Positions 47,768-58,072 of a DNA stretch of 64,000 nucleotides are shown one piece after another. Source of the DNA: Pochonia chlamydosporia 170. Its lineage: Eukaryota; Ascomycota; Sordariomycetes; Hypocreales; Clavicipitaceae. Both the position numbers and the translations under genes were made by a program. Within the stretch, counting starts at the first letter, position 1; every line of letters begins with the position of its first letter. The notes under the pieces were generated by a model. The model saw only the letters and a program-made list of their open reading frames with translations, was not told the DNA's origin and did not search any database. The stretch covers positions 4,030,001-4,094,000 of the forward strand of contig NC_035792.1 in the NCBI RefSeq assembly GCF_001653235.2, written 5' to 3'.

Positions 47768-48817
47768 ATGTCCGGACAAACTCAATGGGACCCCGCTACC
47801 GCCGCCAGCATCCTCTTCCAAAGCAACGACAAGTCCGTCATCCTGCTAGATATCCCACGCTCACTTGAAGAAGCACAAGTCCTCCCCGGTCATCACCTCT
47901 TGCGCCGGGTCTACTCGGACGCGCCACCGTCTGAACCCTTCCCGACGCCGGATCCGAAGAGGAGTCGCCATGGCGGCCACAAGCATGCATCTCAATCTGG
48001 CGGTGCGGCACACGACTGGTCCTTTCAGTCCCCCGCCGCCCAGATAGCCGACCTGATGACCACGGCATCTGTCGAAAGCGCATTACAAGTGTTGCGAGAC
48101 AAATACAATGGACCCTTTCACCTGCCTCGCATCTCATCTCCAGTAGATACCAAGGATGCAGAAACATCAAACACATTGCCCGTACAAGATGCTACATCTC
48201 TCCACGGATCCATCCAAGACCTAAAGCACGTCTTCAATGACACCGCGCCATCCTTCAAATTAGTCCTCCTTGATCCTCCGTGGCCAAACCGGTCTGCCAA
48301 GAGACGCACTGATAAATATGCCACCGTCCCTAATCTCGCTGAGATGCGAGACCTCTTGACAAGTATACCCGTTTCTGCGCACTTGGCAAACGACGGCCTT
48401 ATAGCTGTCTGGATCACCAACAAGGCTAGTATTCCTGAATTGCTCACGTCTCCCACGGGGGTATTCGCCTCGTGGGGCGTAGAATTTGTCTGTGAATGGA
48501 CATGGCTGAAAATCACAGCCGCAGGCGAGCCTCTCTTTGACGTGGATTCGTCCTGGAGGAAACCGTGGGAAAAGCTTCTCATCGCGAAGCGCATTGGCGT
48601 GCCTGCTCCTCCGGACCTCAAGACAAAAGTCATTGTTGCTGCGCCTGATATTCACTCTAGAAAACCAAACTTCAGGGGTCTTTTTGGGGACGTCTTGGGA
48701 CAGCCGGATTATACTGGCTTAGAGATATTTGCACGCAACCTGACAAGTAGATGGTGGAGTTGGGGCGATCAGGTCCTCCATTTTCAAGATCAGCGGTATT
48801 GGAAGCAATTGGAATAA
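47768..48817 (+). CDS. MT-A70 family adenine methyltransferase, METTL4-like
   Basis: A single exon of 349 aa. The catalytic DPPW motif is at residues 169-172, followed by PNRSAKRRTDKYATV, the arrangement of the METTL4 branch rather than METTL3/IME4. Further family blocks are LIAVWITNKASIPELL, WGVEFVCEWTWLKITAAGEP, WRKPWEKLLIAKR, SRKPNFRGLFGDVLG and LEIFARNLTSRWWSWGDQVL. The N-terminal 160 residues are poorly conserved. METTL4 proteins methylate N6 of adenine (U2 snRNA m6Am in animals; a DNA 6mA role is debated). Substrate in this fungus is unknown. The start at 47768 (MSGQTQWDP) is chosen over earlier in-frame codons without conserved residues. Confidence 0.85.
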   Translation: MSGQTQWDPATAASILFQSNDKSVILLDIPRSLEEAQVLPGHHLLRRVYSDAPPSEPFPTPDPKRSRHGGHKHASQSGGAAHDWSFQSPAAQIADLMTTASVESALQVLRDKYNGPFHLPRISSPVDTKDAETSNTLPVQDATSLHGSIQDLKHVFNDTAPSFKLVLLDPPWPNRSAKRRTDKYATVPNLAEMRDLLTSIPVSAHLANDGLIAVWITNKASIPELLTSPTGVFASWGVEFVCEWTWLKITAAGEPLFDVDSSWRKPWEKLLIAKRIGVPAPPDLKTKVIVAAPDIHSRKPNFRGLFGDVLGQPDYTGLEIFARNLTSRWWSWGDQVLHFQDQRYWKQLE

Positions 48818-49041
48818 CAATTACCGTTAAAAGTACAAATGCTCCATCGCCTCGTTTTCATAAAGTGTCCAATCCGATTTGGTGTTGCCGGTGTCATCCG
48901 GTCTGCTCTATTGGCTATAAATACAGATATGCCTGCGTATCGTACACGGCTCATCCAGCCGACGTTGTAATATCAGCCTCCACGCCAAAAATCCCATACC
49001 CTTCATCCTCTGTTATCAGTGATACCACGCCACCCATCTAC

Positions 49042-49699
49042 TTAAGCAGCCTCCTTCTTCTCCGCCCCCTTCAGCACCTCATCCCACTTAGGATCCAAAG
49101 CCACCCCATTATCCCACTTAACCTCCCCTCTAACCATCCTCTCCGCCAGCCCCTTCAGCTCCTTCCTCTCCTTCGACATCTCCTCCTTGCTCTTCATCGC
49201 AATCTCAAACTTGTGCTGCCGAATCTGCTCGTCGTTCCTCTTCTCCATCATGTCCTCCCTCATCTTCCAGAGCTCGTGGTTCCACGGCTCCAAGTTACTC
49301 GGCGCCTCCGGCCACTGAAACGGCTTGGCCAGCTCGACCGTCATGATCTTCAGCGGTTGCGGGCGGTACCACGACCGGGAGTGCGAGTTTCGTTGCGTGA
49401 GGGGCTGTTGCTTGACGAAGGACCGCACCTTGGTCACTTCCACGTTGTACAGGTTCCATAGGTAGTCGCGGAGATCGAATTTTGTGAACCGCAGCGGGAC
49501 CTGGAAACAGGCTTCGTTGGGTGGGAGGTGTTCTTTTCGGAGAAAGGTGATTACATGGTTGGGGCTGCGGACGATGAGTTAGCTAGGAGGGTTCGATGTG
49601 CGCAATTGGAGATGGGAGTCAATCGTACAGAAAGACTTGTTTTTGGCCTAGTCTGAAGCCTGGTAATTGGCGGGCTGCTGCTTTGACTGCTTCTGCCAT
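49042..49699 (-). CDS. MRP20: Mitochondrial large-subunit ribosomal protein uL23m
   Basis: Two exons, 49699-49629 and 49564-49042 (64-nt intron), encode 197 aa. The start MAEAVKAAARQLPGFRLGQK leads into the uL23 fold, PNHVITFLRK, ACFQVPLRFTKFDLRDYLWNLYNVEV, then RSWYRPQPLKIMTVELAKPF and a charged helical C-terminal extension typical of fungal mitochondrial L23. It binds near the exit tunnel of the mitoribosome. An upstream ATG at 49811 opens an overlapping frame (MAAAYISPTPVFKP) that runs past this start in another phase; it may be a uORF if the transcript begins that far up. Convergent with the METTL4-like gene across 224 nt. Confidence 0.85.
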
Positions 49700-50108
49700 G
49701 ATGCGCTGATGTGGTGAGGTTGACGCCGGAGCTTTGGCTGTGTCCAAAATATTTCTTGACGGTGTTGATTGGTTTGAAGACAGGGGTCGGGCTTATGTAA
49801 GCAGCCGCCATCTGGTTGATACCAACACCCTGACAATAAACGAGGTTCGACAGAAATCTACATGTCCGTCAAGAAAAGAAAACATAGACTTTAAATGGTA
49901 AGAGCTGCAAGAAATTTGGAGGGCTCATCTGAGTCGAAAAATTCTGACAAAATCTTGTTGCCAACTATGATGCGCGTGGTGTTTGGCACGAAGCTACTAA
50001 AATGTAAAGTACCCTTACTGGCTCACAGAAGATGCAGAGATGCGACAGCCCTTTCATCCCGACCATATGCCGTACACAATGCAATACAAATGTAATACAA
50101 TACTCTCC
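49700..50108. other. Short gap between uL23m and the 2OG oxygenase
   Basis: About 410 nt holding the uL23m promoter and the 3' end of the oxygenase gene, both on the minus strand. Apart from the overlapping upstream frame starting at 49811, nothing is seen. Confidence 0.5.
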
Positions 50109-51245
50109 CTATGACGACTTCTTGCATTCCTCGTCCAATTGCGTCATATCGTAGACACGTTTCTTCAGCCATTCCCAACAATTTATGTCCTCGTACTTCT
50201 TCTTCTCCCCCGGCGCAAGGCAGTTATCCAAGACAGCACACGTCTCGTGGAAGCCAAAGCCCCAGAAAAACCCAATGCTCACTCGTTCCTTTCCGCTCCA
50301 ATTTTGCGCTCGGTGAATGGTGCTGACATACTTGTCGTTTGTGATTCGCTGCAAACAATCTGCAATATTCACGACAAAGGTATCGGGAATAGGTTTCGCG
50401 TTGATCCATTGTCCATCCCGACTGAGAACCTGGAGTCCCCCAACATTATCTTGCCAAAGGATGGTAAAGACGGGGAAGTCGGTATGTGATCCAATTGAGA
50501 CTCTGGCATTGGGATCAGTGGGAGTCAGGCTCTGGTTGTTGGGAATGGGAGGATAATAGTTCATGTTAATACCAGCGTCAGGATACACGACTTTGCTGTC
50601 GAAGGCCGTCTCAGGAAGATCTAGAGACAAGGCAAAAGTGCGAGTAAGCGCCCTTGCTAGAGATAGGCAAGATTGGTAATGGTTGATAACAGAGCACTTG
50701 AAATTGGGGAGATTGCTGGTATTCTCCCAGTGGCCCTCCTCCATGCGGATGTATTCCATGACGTTTTCAGGAATTTCCTGCACCTTATTGACCTCGGTGT
50801 CAATTCTGGGATCATAGGTGATGGAGAAGCTCTCCCTCACGTCGATGCCCTCGTCAGGGTTGACTCTTTGAGTGTCCGGAGCCCGATAGCCGTTATAGCG
50901 GGCACTCTTGGTTATTGAAGCCTCATTCTTTTTATCCACGTCCTGGCGGAAGAATTCCAAGGCAGCATTGTATGATTCTTGGGTAACATGATTGGGAACG
51001 CCATGGTTCTTGATGTAGAAAAAGCCAGTATTGGTGGCAGCATTGCGAACCTGCTGGGCGACAGATTTGCGATCCTCAAGAGAGGAACTGAAAATAGGAG
51101 AAACATCAATAATGGGTATCTCGGAGGGGAGTGCGTCACGCAAGGGCGTGCGAAGAATTGTGCGTGTGACTGGCCCAGTAGGAGATGCGACCCGTATTTG
51201 GGTGGTTCCAGTTTGTGTAGCGGTGGCCATTGTGGAAAGGGCCAT
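50109..51245 (-). CDS. 2-oxoglutarate/Fe(II) dioxygenase, isopenicillin N synthase-like
   Basis: Intronless, 378 aa. The N-terminal DIOX_N region is marked by IPIIDVSPIF and GFFYIKNHGVP. The double-stranded beta-helix has the iron ligands H254, D256 (SHTDF) and H311 (STIHR), with the 2-oxoglutarate-binding R321 and S323 (RVSIGFF). All essential residues are present, so it should be an active oxygenase. Family members hydroxylate or desaturate small molecules. Nothing around it suggests a biosynthetic cluster: its neighbours are housekeeping genes, so the substrate cannot be predicted. The first ATG is 51245; a second at codon 6 (51230) is equally possible. No targeting signal is obvious. Confidence 0.9.
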   Translation of the reverse strand: MALSTMATATQTGTTQIRVASPTGPVTRTILRTPLRDALPSEIPIIDVSPIFSSSLEDRKSVAQQVRNAATNTGFFYIKNHGVPNHVTQESYNAALEFFRQDVDKKNEASITKSARYNGYRAPDTQRVNPDEGIDVRESFSITYDPRIDTEVNKVQEIPENVMEYIRMEEGHWENTSNLPNFKCSVINHYQSCLSLARALTRTFALSLDLPETAFDSKVVYPDAGINMNYYPPIPNNQSLTPTDPNARVSIGSHTDFPVFTILWQDNVGGLQVLSRDGQWINAKPIPDTFVVNIADCLQRITNDKYVSTIHRAQNWSGKERVSIGFFWGFGFHETCAVLDNCLAPGEKKKYEDINCWEWLKKRVYDMTQLDEECKKSS

Positions 51246-52703
51246 GCGTAGGCTGGCGATATGTGAAAATTCAGATCAAAGGGTTGAATTTGGAAATGTC
51301 TCTTGGCCTGGAGAATGTAAGCTAGATCCAAAGACCATGGCATGGAAGAAGCAGACCTTGGATGAGAAAATCTTGGTGGAATATCATTTATACCTATCTC
51401 GCCAAGTCAACACGCTAGGTGTAGAATCTGGATGCACAATGAGGAATAGATGCATGTCGTTGCATGTCGTTGCATTCGGTGCGGGGTCAAAAGGGTCGAA
51501 TTCTAAGCAAAATTGCTTCCGAACACACCGGCCAACTTGGAGCATCTTGCCATGCCATCCATGAACAAGGACAAGTGGCATCGGCATCCTTGGGAAGAGC
51601 AGAGGCCAAGCGTTGGCTAACTTGGGACGGATCGCTAAACCGCCAAACTGTTTCTGTCCCAGTTCGCCTAGGCAAGACCTAGGCGAATGGTGGAACAATG
51701 AGATGGCGCATTATTCATTCAGCTCCCAGCATAATTCTCACCCATGACGAAGTAGATCGAAGCTAATATTTGCACTTGTGCTGGTCGTCAGCCCCAAGTG
51801 ACATGGCAGCCAGGATGTACGGCGTGGTCATGTTGGCCGGTCCCAACACTATGGATCACTAATGGCGCTGACGCGGTTCAGGTTCACGAGACCGTGGCCG
51901 ATGTGAATTTGATATCATCGGTAAATTGAGCGTCGAGATACGTGTAACGGCCAAGCCACCTGCAAGTGTTGCTTCTAGAGCGATGCGGCTCTCTGCATCA
52001 ACAGGGGGTTCAACAGGATGAAAGCTGTATTCTGGATGCGTCTTCGGCGAACTGGTTGAAGTTTGCCGGGACACAAGACATTCATAAATGATTGAGAGTG
52101 TTCAGTGCATGAAGCATCTTGTGCAAGAGATGTGCAAACAGCAACAAGTGAATGGGAAATGAAGCCAGGACGGAAACATTGGTGTGAAGTTGTACGAGTT
52201 GTCGACCGTGCTTTCGTCCGTTTGATGCTTTTGACTTCAAGGTTGGACTGGACATGCAAGAGCTTGGCCAGCGTCACTTGCAGCACGCTCCTTCCCTCGC
52301 CAAAGCTTTGATATACGCAGCAATTAATCCCGGCCCCACCAACACAATGTCATCTCATGTCAAAGACTAGGTTATCTCACTTCACTTCACATTCATTGCC
52401 CAGGCACAGAGCCGCATTTGTACGAGCAGTCAACTGCATAGGGCATTTATTTTTATTATTGTTTGACACGTGAACAATTGACAAAACCATTTATCGCCAG
52501 AGCTCGCTCCGTCCGTCCTTTGAGACCCAGCAACTCCTTTGTTCCGTGTTGCCGATCATGAGTGAGAGATCAGGCCAATTCGATGAAGACCCAGCCTCTT
52601 TGTGACGCTCCTTTCAGATTCTGATAATCTTCAACACCTAAAATACTCCTCGCCCTCATCATCTGCCTTCAAACTCACCCAATCTTCAATACAATCCATC
52701 ACC
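51246..52703. promoter_or_regulatory. Divergent intergenic region, oxygenase and unknown gene
   Basis: About 1.5 kb with no supported gene. A CACGTG E-box at 52467-52472 lies 230 nt upstream of the unknown gene. Several short frames overlap on opposite strands and are not credible. Confidence 0.45.
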
Positions 52704-54021
52704 ATGGACAGCCCATCACCCACAGATTCACCAACGCGCACTTCGCCATCCGGAACACCCCAAGCACGACAAGTCAAATGCCCATCGACATCTCCACCAA
52801 CCACCGTAATCAAGCCGCCGGCAACCATCAATATCAAGAAAGAGGAGCAAGATGAAGCGTTTCCCATACAGTCAATAGACGTCCACGACCCAGGATATGA
52901 GAGCTCAGTCGATTTGCCTTTCGCGCAACTAACCGACGTGCAATTAGAGCTAGAGGAGGAAAAGAGAAGCTACCCAGGAGCCAGTACATGGGCCGAGGAA
53001 GAAGAACAGCTTTTCGAGATTTTGTTTAAGAGGGGGGACATCCCACTTGTCCCAGCACACTGGGACGTCGATTTCAGAGGCATACCTGTTGTGGAAAGCA
53101 TCTTCTCAACAACTGATGATATGCCCCCGATCATCTACAGTCGGTCGACCGATAAAGAGTTCCAAGGTATACATCAAGTCACGTTTGCTGTAAAGCCTCA
53201 ATTAAACTAACAACTTCACAGCAACTATGGCTCTCATCCGCCTCATAGACCTAACATCTTCTGTTCGGACAACCGTCCAGTCCGGACTCCGCCAGAAGGC
53301 ACCGCAGCTCATCAAAAAGTCTCTTGACAAGTACGTCGCCTGGGCTGCTGAAGACGGCGGCTACTCTAATCTCAGGATCGTTCCGAATATTACCACTGCA
53401 GTCATGGATGCAGAGTTGGGAGAGAAAGGCATTACGAGCACCATTGAGAGGCGTATGCGTGCATTAGCCATGGCGCAGAGAGAATTCTTGAGAGTTAATC
53501 GTGACGAGTCATTTTGGGATGTGTCCGAAGTTGAAAATGCAGCGAAGCACACCGACTGGCCGGACTTGCTGGTAGAAAAGTATGTGAAGAGAATCGAGGA
53601 GCAGACCGCGGCAGCTTCAAAAGATGGCTCTTGCCAAAGCACACCAATACAACCCAGCACGTCACCTAAGGATACAACAACAACAGGAGAGTCGACCCGG
53701 TCTCCCGATGCCCATGGTTTAGTTTCTGACGAAACACACCAGTCTCTCCTCACTACAGTTGAATATAGGCAGAAACCACCCGTTGTTTACGGACTCTTCA
53801 TCCTCCGCACATCCGTCTTTGTTCTTACCGTCGACAGTGCCAAGGGGGACTCTGCGTATGTGAGTTTCCACGTGGACATGCATTTCATGGATCGCCACCA
53901 GAGCGTGTGGAATGCTCTTACTGCTGCTATAGCGGTGTGCCTGGCCAGAGACCAGCTTGTGGAGAGGATGGACGAGTTTGATGAGTTGCCAGCTCGGGAA
54001 GAGAGTGGGAGTGAGGCATGA
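52704..54021 (+). CDS. Conserved fungal protein of unknown function
   Basis: Two exons, 52704-53166 and 53222-54021 (55-nt intron), give 420 aa. The first 90 residues are Ser/Thr/Pro-rich, with INIKKEEQD resembling a SUMOylation consensus (IKKE). An ordered part follows: STWAEEEEQLFEILFKRGDI, PAHWDVDFRGIPVVESIF, MALIRLIDLTSSVRTTVQSG and LDKYVAWAAEDGGY. A low-complexity insert (about 275-305) separates it from a C-terminal block, KPPVVYGLFILRTSVFVLTV, MHFMDRHQSVWNALTAAIAV. The WAEEEEQLFEILFKRGD helix looks loosely SANT/Myb-like, which with the acidic N-terminus would fit a nuclear protein, but this is weak. I recall similar sequences in other Sordariomycetes but no named function. The first in-frame ATG is 52704. 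Confidence 0.75.
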
Positions 54022-54500
54022 AGTTTCGGCACAGGAGAGACGTGTGCTTGTTCAGCGAAATCGCAGGAGTTGGTTGAGATACCCCTAGAGTTCGATATTG
54101 ACTACTTTGCATGAAGATGATTCGTTAAACCAGTATCTGCACGCACATTTTGGGTCAAATCATCACTAATTTCAAGCAAACCAGTACGGTATTAATGTTC
54201 ATTCGGAGAGTTGGCATCCATGATACCCTATATACAAGTAAATGCCTGCACCCAAACTCATCTATCAGCCTCAAACGCCAAACAATGATATGGCCTCTAT
54301 ATCTCCGTCCTCCTTCTCCCACGGTATCTCGTACCGGTTATTTCCATCTCATATAAAGTGCAAACCCGCTCTTTTATCTGTACACCAAAACTCTGTAACT
54401 TGGAATAACAGAAAAGTTCAAAATGCCGTGATTCCCCCCAATTCCCTAGCCATGCAGTTTCTATTTTTACAAAATTTGCCGTTCCTGTGATTTACAGGTC
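54022..54500. other. Convergent 3' region, unknown gene and mitochondrial carrier
   Basis: About 480 nt of AT-richer sequence between convergent genes, with no gene; presumably both 3' UTRs. Confidence 0.5.
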
Positions 54501-55850
54501 TTATTTCTCAACAGGCATAATCTTCTCCAACTGGTGCAGTAACCGCTGGTATAAGAAGAGCATACAGCCGCTCTGGATAAATGTCCAAACACCGCGAGGG
54601 CCAACGCCACGGAACCATCCTGCTAGCCCTTCGGTGCGGTATATGACTTTTAGACCGGTAATGACAGATGATGTCTCGAGGGCGATTGCGCCGGGCTGCG
54701 GACGATGCGTGCTAGGCGATGATGTTGAGATGTGACGTTTCTGGGACGCGGCTACCTCTTTCAAGTTCGAGACTTGGTCTGAGGGAGGGTTCACCTGTGT
54801 CTGGAGACGGGTCTTGACGACGTCGAGAGGACAGGTGATGACTCCGGCGAGACCACCTGCGGCCGCGCCGGTGAGAAGTTCTAGCGGGACGCCGATGTCG
54901 CGACTCTGCTTGTATACTCGTGCCCAGGCGTTGAATTGCTCCCAGAACATGAATTGTAGTGCTGAGAAGGGTAGATCTCGATAGAGGGTCGCTTTGTAAC
55001 CGTAGAAGAGGGCTGATGCTCCTTCGGTTCGGACAATTGTGCGCGCGGCGTCGACAGTTCCCCGGTAATTGTATCCAGATCTGAAATGCGGGTTGTTGTA
55101 GCGTCCTTGGAGCTGGAGTCTGGTCTTGAGGACTTCAGAGGGAACGTAAACGACCGAGGCGGCGAGGTCACCAAGGAATCCTGCGAGATGTCAGCACCTT
55201 ATCGTCCACACATTTGGGAGTGCAAATTCCTGCATAATGACGAAGCCTTACCTGCCGAAAGATATGCCAAGTGATGCTGCAACCCATGATCTATCAAAAA
55301 TCGCTTGCTCCATTCATATGTGCCGAAAAACATGACCGTGCCGGGAAACGAGCCGCCCAGTGCAGGAATCCACCCTCCGTACAGACCACGTCTAACACCT
55401 TCCTGTCTCCATATTGTGTAGTACGACTGTCCCAGAGATGTGTATTTTGATGGAATATTCGGATCGCCTTGCTGCCGCGTCTTGACTGTGTCCAACGAAT
55501 GCATAAGTAAATCACCGGTTGAGCCTCCAATGCCACCAGCAATCATAGCCTAGTCAAACAAAGCTCAGTGTCAGTACGGCATCCAATCCACCATCTGCGA
55601 TAACAACCGGACGAGTAAAACCTACATGGAGATAAGGCGGTCGGCCCTCGGCTTCGACATCTTCGTTTTTCATGGTATGCCGGCTGGCAGTGGCTATGAC
55701 GCTGCTTCTATCTGACGGCTCCTTTGTGTGAAGGCCAGCATTGCGAGGCGGCTCAGCGAAACCGACGACCTGATCGTCGCTACTGCTACCACCAGCTGAC
55801 GCAGAGGAGCCGGCAAAGAAGAAATTGGAAAGTTGTGAGGCAAGGGGCAT
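54501..55850 (-). CDS. Mitochondrial carrier protein, Mme1/YMR166C-like
   Basis: Three exons, 55850-55626, 55549-55252, 55180-54501, give 400 aa. After a 75-residue polar N-terminus, three carrier repeats follow. The signatures are SLDTVKTR (the usual first Pro is Ser), PSEVLKTR and PLDVVKTR, with GLYGGWIPALGGSFPGTVMF, ALFYGYKATLYRDLPFSALQ and GWFRGVGPRGVWTFIQSG. The opening GGIGGSTGDLLMHSLDTVKTR is the mark of the group containing yeast YMR166C (Mme1, reported as a mitochondrial magnesium exporter). Inner-membrane location is expected; substrate is inferred only by grouping. A long insert in repeat 3 carries Ser/His/Pro residues. Confidence 0.85.
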
Positions 55851-56585
55851 GGCCCAGACGCCCACCGGTGTATATCGCCAGGAATGAGCAAGAGTAGAAA
55901 AAAAAAAGTCGTTGGTTCGGAGTTCGCGAGGATGAATCGACACAGGGATAAGCTAGATAAAAACGCAAGAAGCAAAAAGATGAAAATCTAGTACACAGCG
56001 CCGAATGAGCGATTGTCGCTGTGCTCGTCTAATTTCGTCGAAGGTCGGGATGGGGTGTTGTGTCGGATGAATGAAGCAAAGAAAGAAAAGAATGGCACCT
56101 CGTCAATCGTCGAGTTGTCGCGTGTGCTGTCATTGGGCGTCTTGGGACTCGGGGCCTCTGAGCAACTGCAACTGGCGCATAGAAACTTTTTGCTCCGGTG
56201 CCGACTTTATCCCCGAGCCACTTTTTTTTTTTTCGTTGCGTTTCTGTGCCTGGGCGGTGGACGCTTCGGTGTATGGAAGTGACGGAGGGCTGCCATCCAT
56301 GATCTCGGGGGTCTCGCAAACCTGCCATCCCCGATTTGATGGTCCGTGCACCTTCAAACACCAGACCTGAACTGATGGCTTGAGGTGCTGTGCTGGAACT
56401 GCCGCTGCAGCTGTCGACGTGTAGAAAGCTCAATTTGAAGTGGCAAGGAGCTGCACTGCAACTGCTGACGTATAAATAATCAACCAGCTATTTTATTCAA
56501 GCAGGCATTGGGTATTAACATCTAATAGTGTACACGTCTTATACAAATCCGTCGATACAAATACAACATGATTGATTCCCCTTCG
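55851..56585. other. Intergenic, carrier promoter and IMP2 3' side
   Basis: About 735 nt with a T-run of 13 near 56221-56233 and no coding frame of note. It holds the promoter of the minus-strand carrier gene and the 3' end of IMP2. Confidence 0.5.
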
Positions 56586-57229
56586 TCATTCCACCAACTT
56601 CCTCTCATGCTCCCACCACTTCACCTGCCCAAACTTCCTGAACGGATAAACAATGTGCGTGACTCTCCCTGTCAACAGCCTCTTCGACACAGGTCCATAC
56701 GTATTACTATCCAAGCTCGAGCCAGGCGGCCCATCTCCCACGACCCAAACATGGCCCTGCGGTATCTTGACGGTTGGTACCGGATACGGCTTTTGAGTCC
56801 TGACCACATCTCCTTCAACAGCAACCACTCTCTTCACAGCAATGACCTCCGGATGAAATGGACTTCTGTAAAAAAAAGTTAGCCGTTCGATTTCCAGCGA
56901 CAGATTCCTCCTCAAGACCAGGTGGTCAAATCCCATGGCCCTGCGACAATGTAAACCAACCTCAATGTGACAACCATGCCTCTCTCAAGATCGTCCTGCG
57001 GCGACCACTTATAATTCAAAACAACGTCCCTCCGCAGCGTCGAATCCTTATCCTCATTCATAAACGGGTACATGGACGAGCCGTCTACCAGCGTCAACTC
57101 CGCAACGTGCATGTTGAACCAGGCGATGACGGGGATCCAGGTCGCAAAACCGACCAATTTCCAGGCCGTGGCTCTAGCATGCCCGGACTGCGGTATTGGT
57201 AGGCGCGACCATATCGAACCCGAGGTCAT
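56586..57229 (-). CDS. IMP2: Mitochondrial inner membrane protease subunit 2
   Basis: Two exons, 57229-56961 and 56865-56586 (95-nt intron), give 182 aa, the family length. One hydrophobic segment lies at about residues 24-39 (KLVGFATWIPVIAWFN). The signal-peptidase-I-type serine/lysine dyad is S52 (DGSSMYPF) and K101 (VIAVKRVVAVEGD). The C-terminal box GHVWVVGDGPPGSSLDSNTYGPV fits the SPase signature GDN/S..SxDSRxxGxV. IMP2 forms a heterodimer with IMP1 in the inner membrane and trims proteins sorted to the intermembrane space. The donor GTTGGT is not the usual consensus, but the phase and protein fit are exact. The first ATG is 57229. Confidence 0.93.
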
Positions 57230-58072
57230 CGGTGCATTGGAGGCCCCTTGGAGGCGGCGGATGGCGCGGGAATCGAGGTGCAATGACCCTTGTTGTGAGG
57301 TCCGAGGTTGAGTTGAACTTTTCAAAGTTGAAGGGCCTGCTCAGGTGTTGTCATCAATCTCTAGATGCCGACTGCAACAAGAAAGTTGAGTCTGGTCCTC
57401 CATTGGATGGGGGTTGGTGCTAGGTTCTTATCTCCACATGCAGGTGCCAAGTCGCTCCAGCGGCCTGCAGGCCCAGTAATACCGGATTTTAGTGGACGCA
57501 CAAATCCCCTAGCTCTCAAGTTTGTCTCCTGGGCCAGGAAATGCGCTAAGCTTCAATGTTCAAATGTCAGCAGTTGCCTGGCCTGCATGCAAATTTCAAC
57601 CACATGCCTACTCTGGGGATTCAAAGCCAATATTTTAAAGTACACAAGCCTATAGTCAAACATATTCACATATCACACTGTGTGCTGCGACGTATCGAGA
57701 TGTACTCGTATATAGGTGGACATGGGCAACTACTTTTTACCAGACTGTTGATGCTCAATTATGTGTCACTCAAGTTCCCATCACACTCCACGAGCCAGAC
57801 CATTTACTTGTGCATGTTTTTTTATTGCAATTCAACCGCTTTTCTGCCGCAACGCCCACCACCCGCTACCTCGAAATAGTTACATACACTATGTATCGAT
57901 GATATCGTGGCCCTTTTTCTCCAAACCCCACAGTACAGTCTACTCCGGACCTTTCTAAATGGTATCCCTCCCTGTAGGCGAATACGGCGTGCTGTCAGCT
58001 GCTGCCACATCTTCTGACGAGCTTGGCCATCCCAGGTGAACATATCCTCGCTGCCTGCATGCATATCTAAAC
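57230..58072. other. Intergenic, IMP2 promoter and eIF2-alpha 3' side
   Basis: About 840 nt, AT-richer from 57600 to 57900. No gene recognised; it should hold the IMP2 promoter and the eIF2-alpha 3' UTR. Confidence 0.5.
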
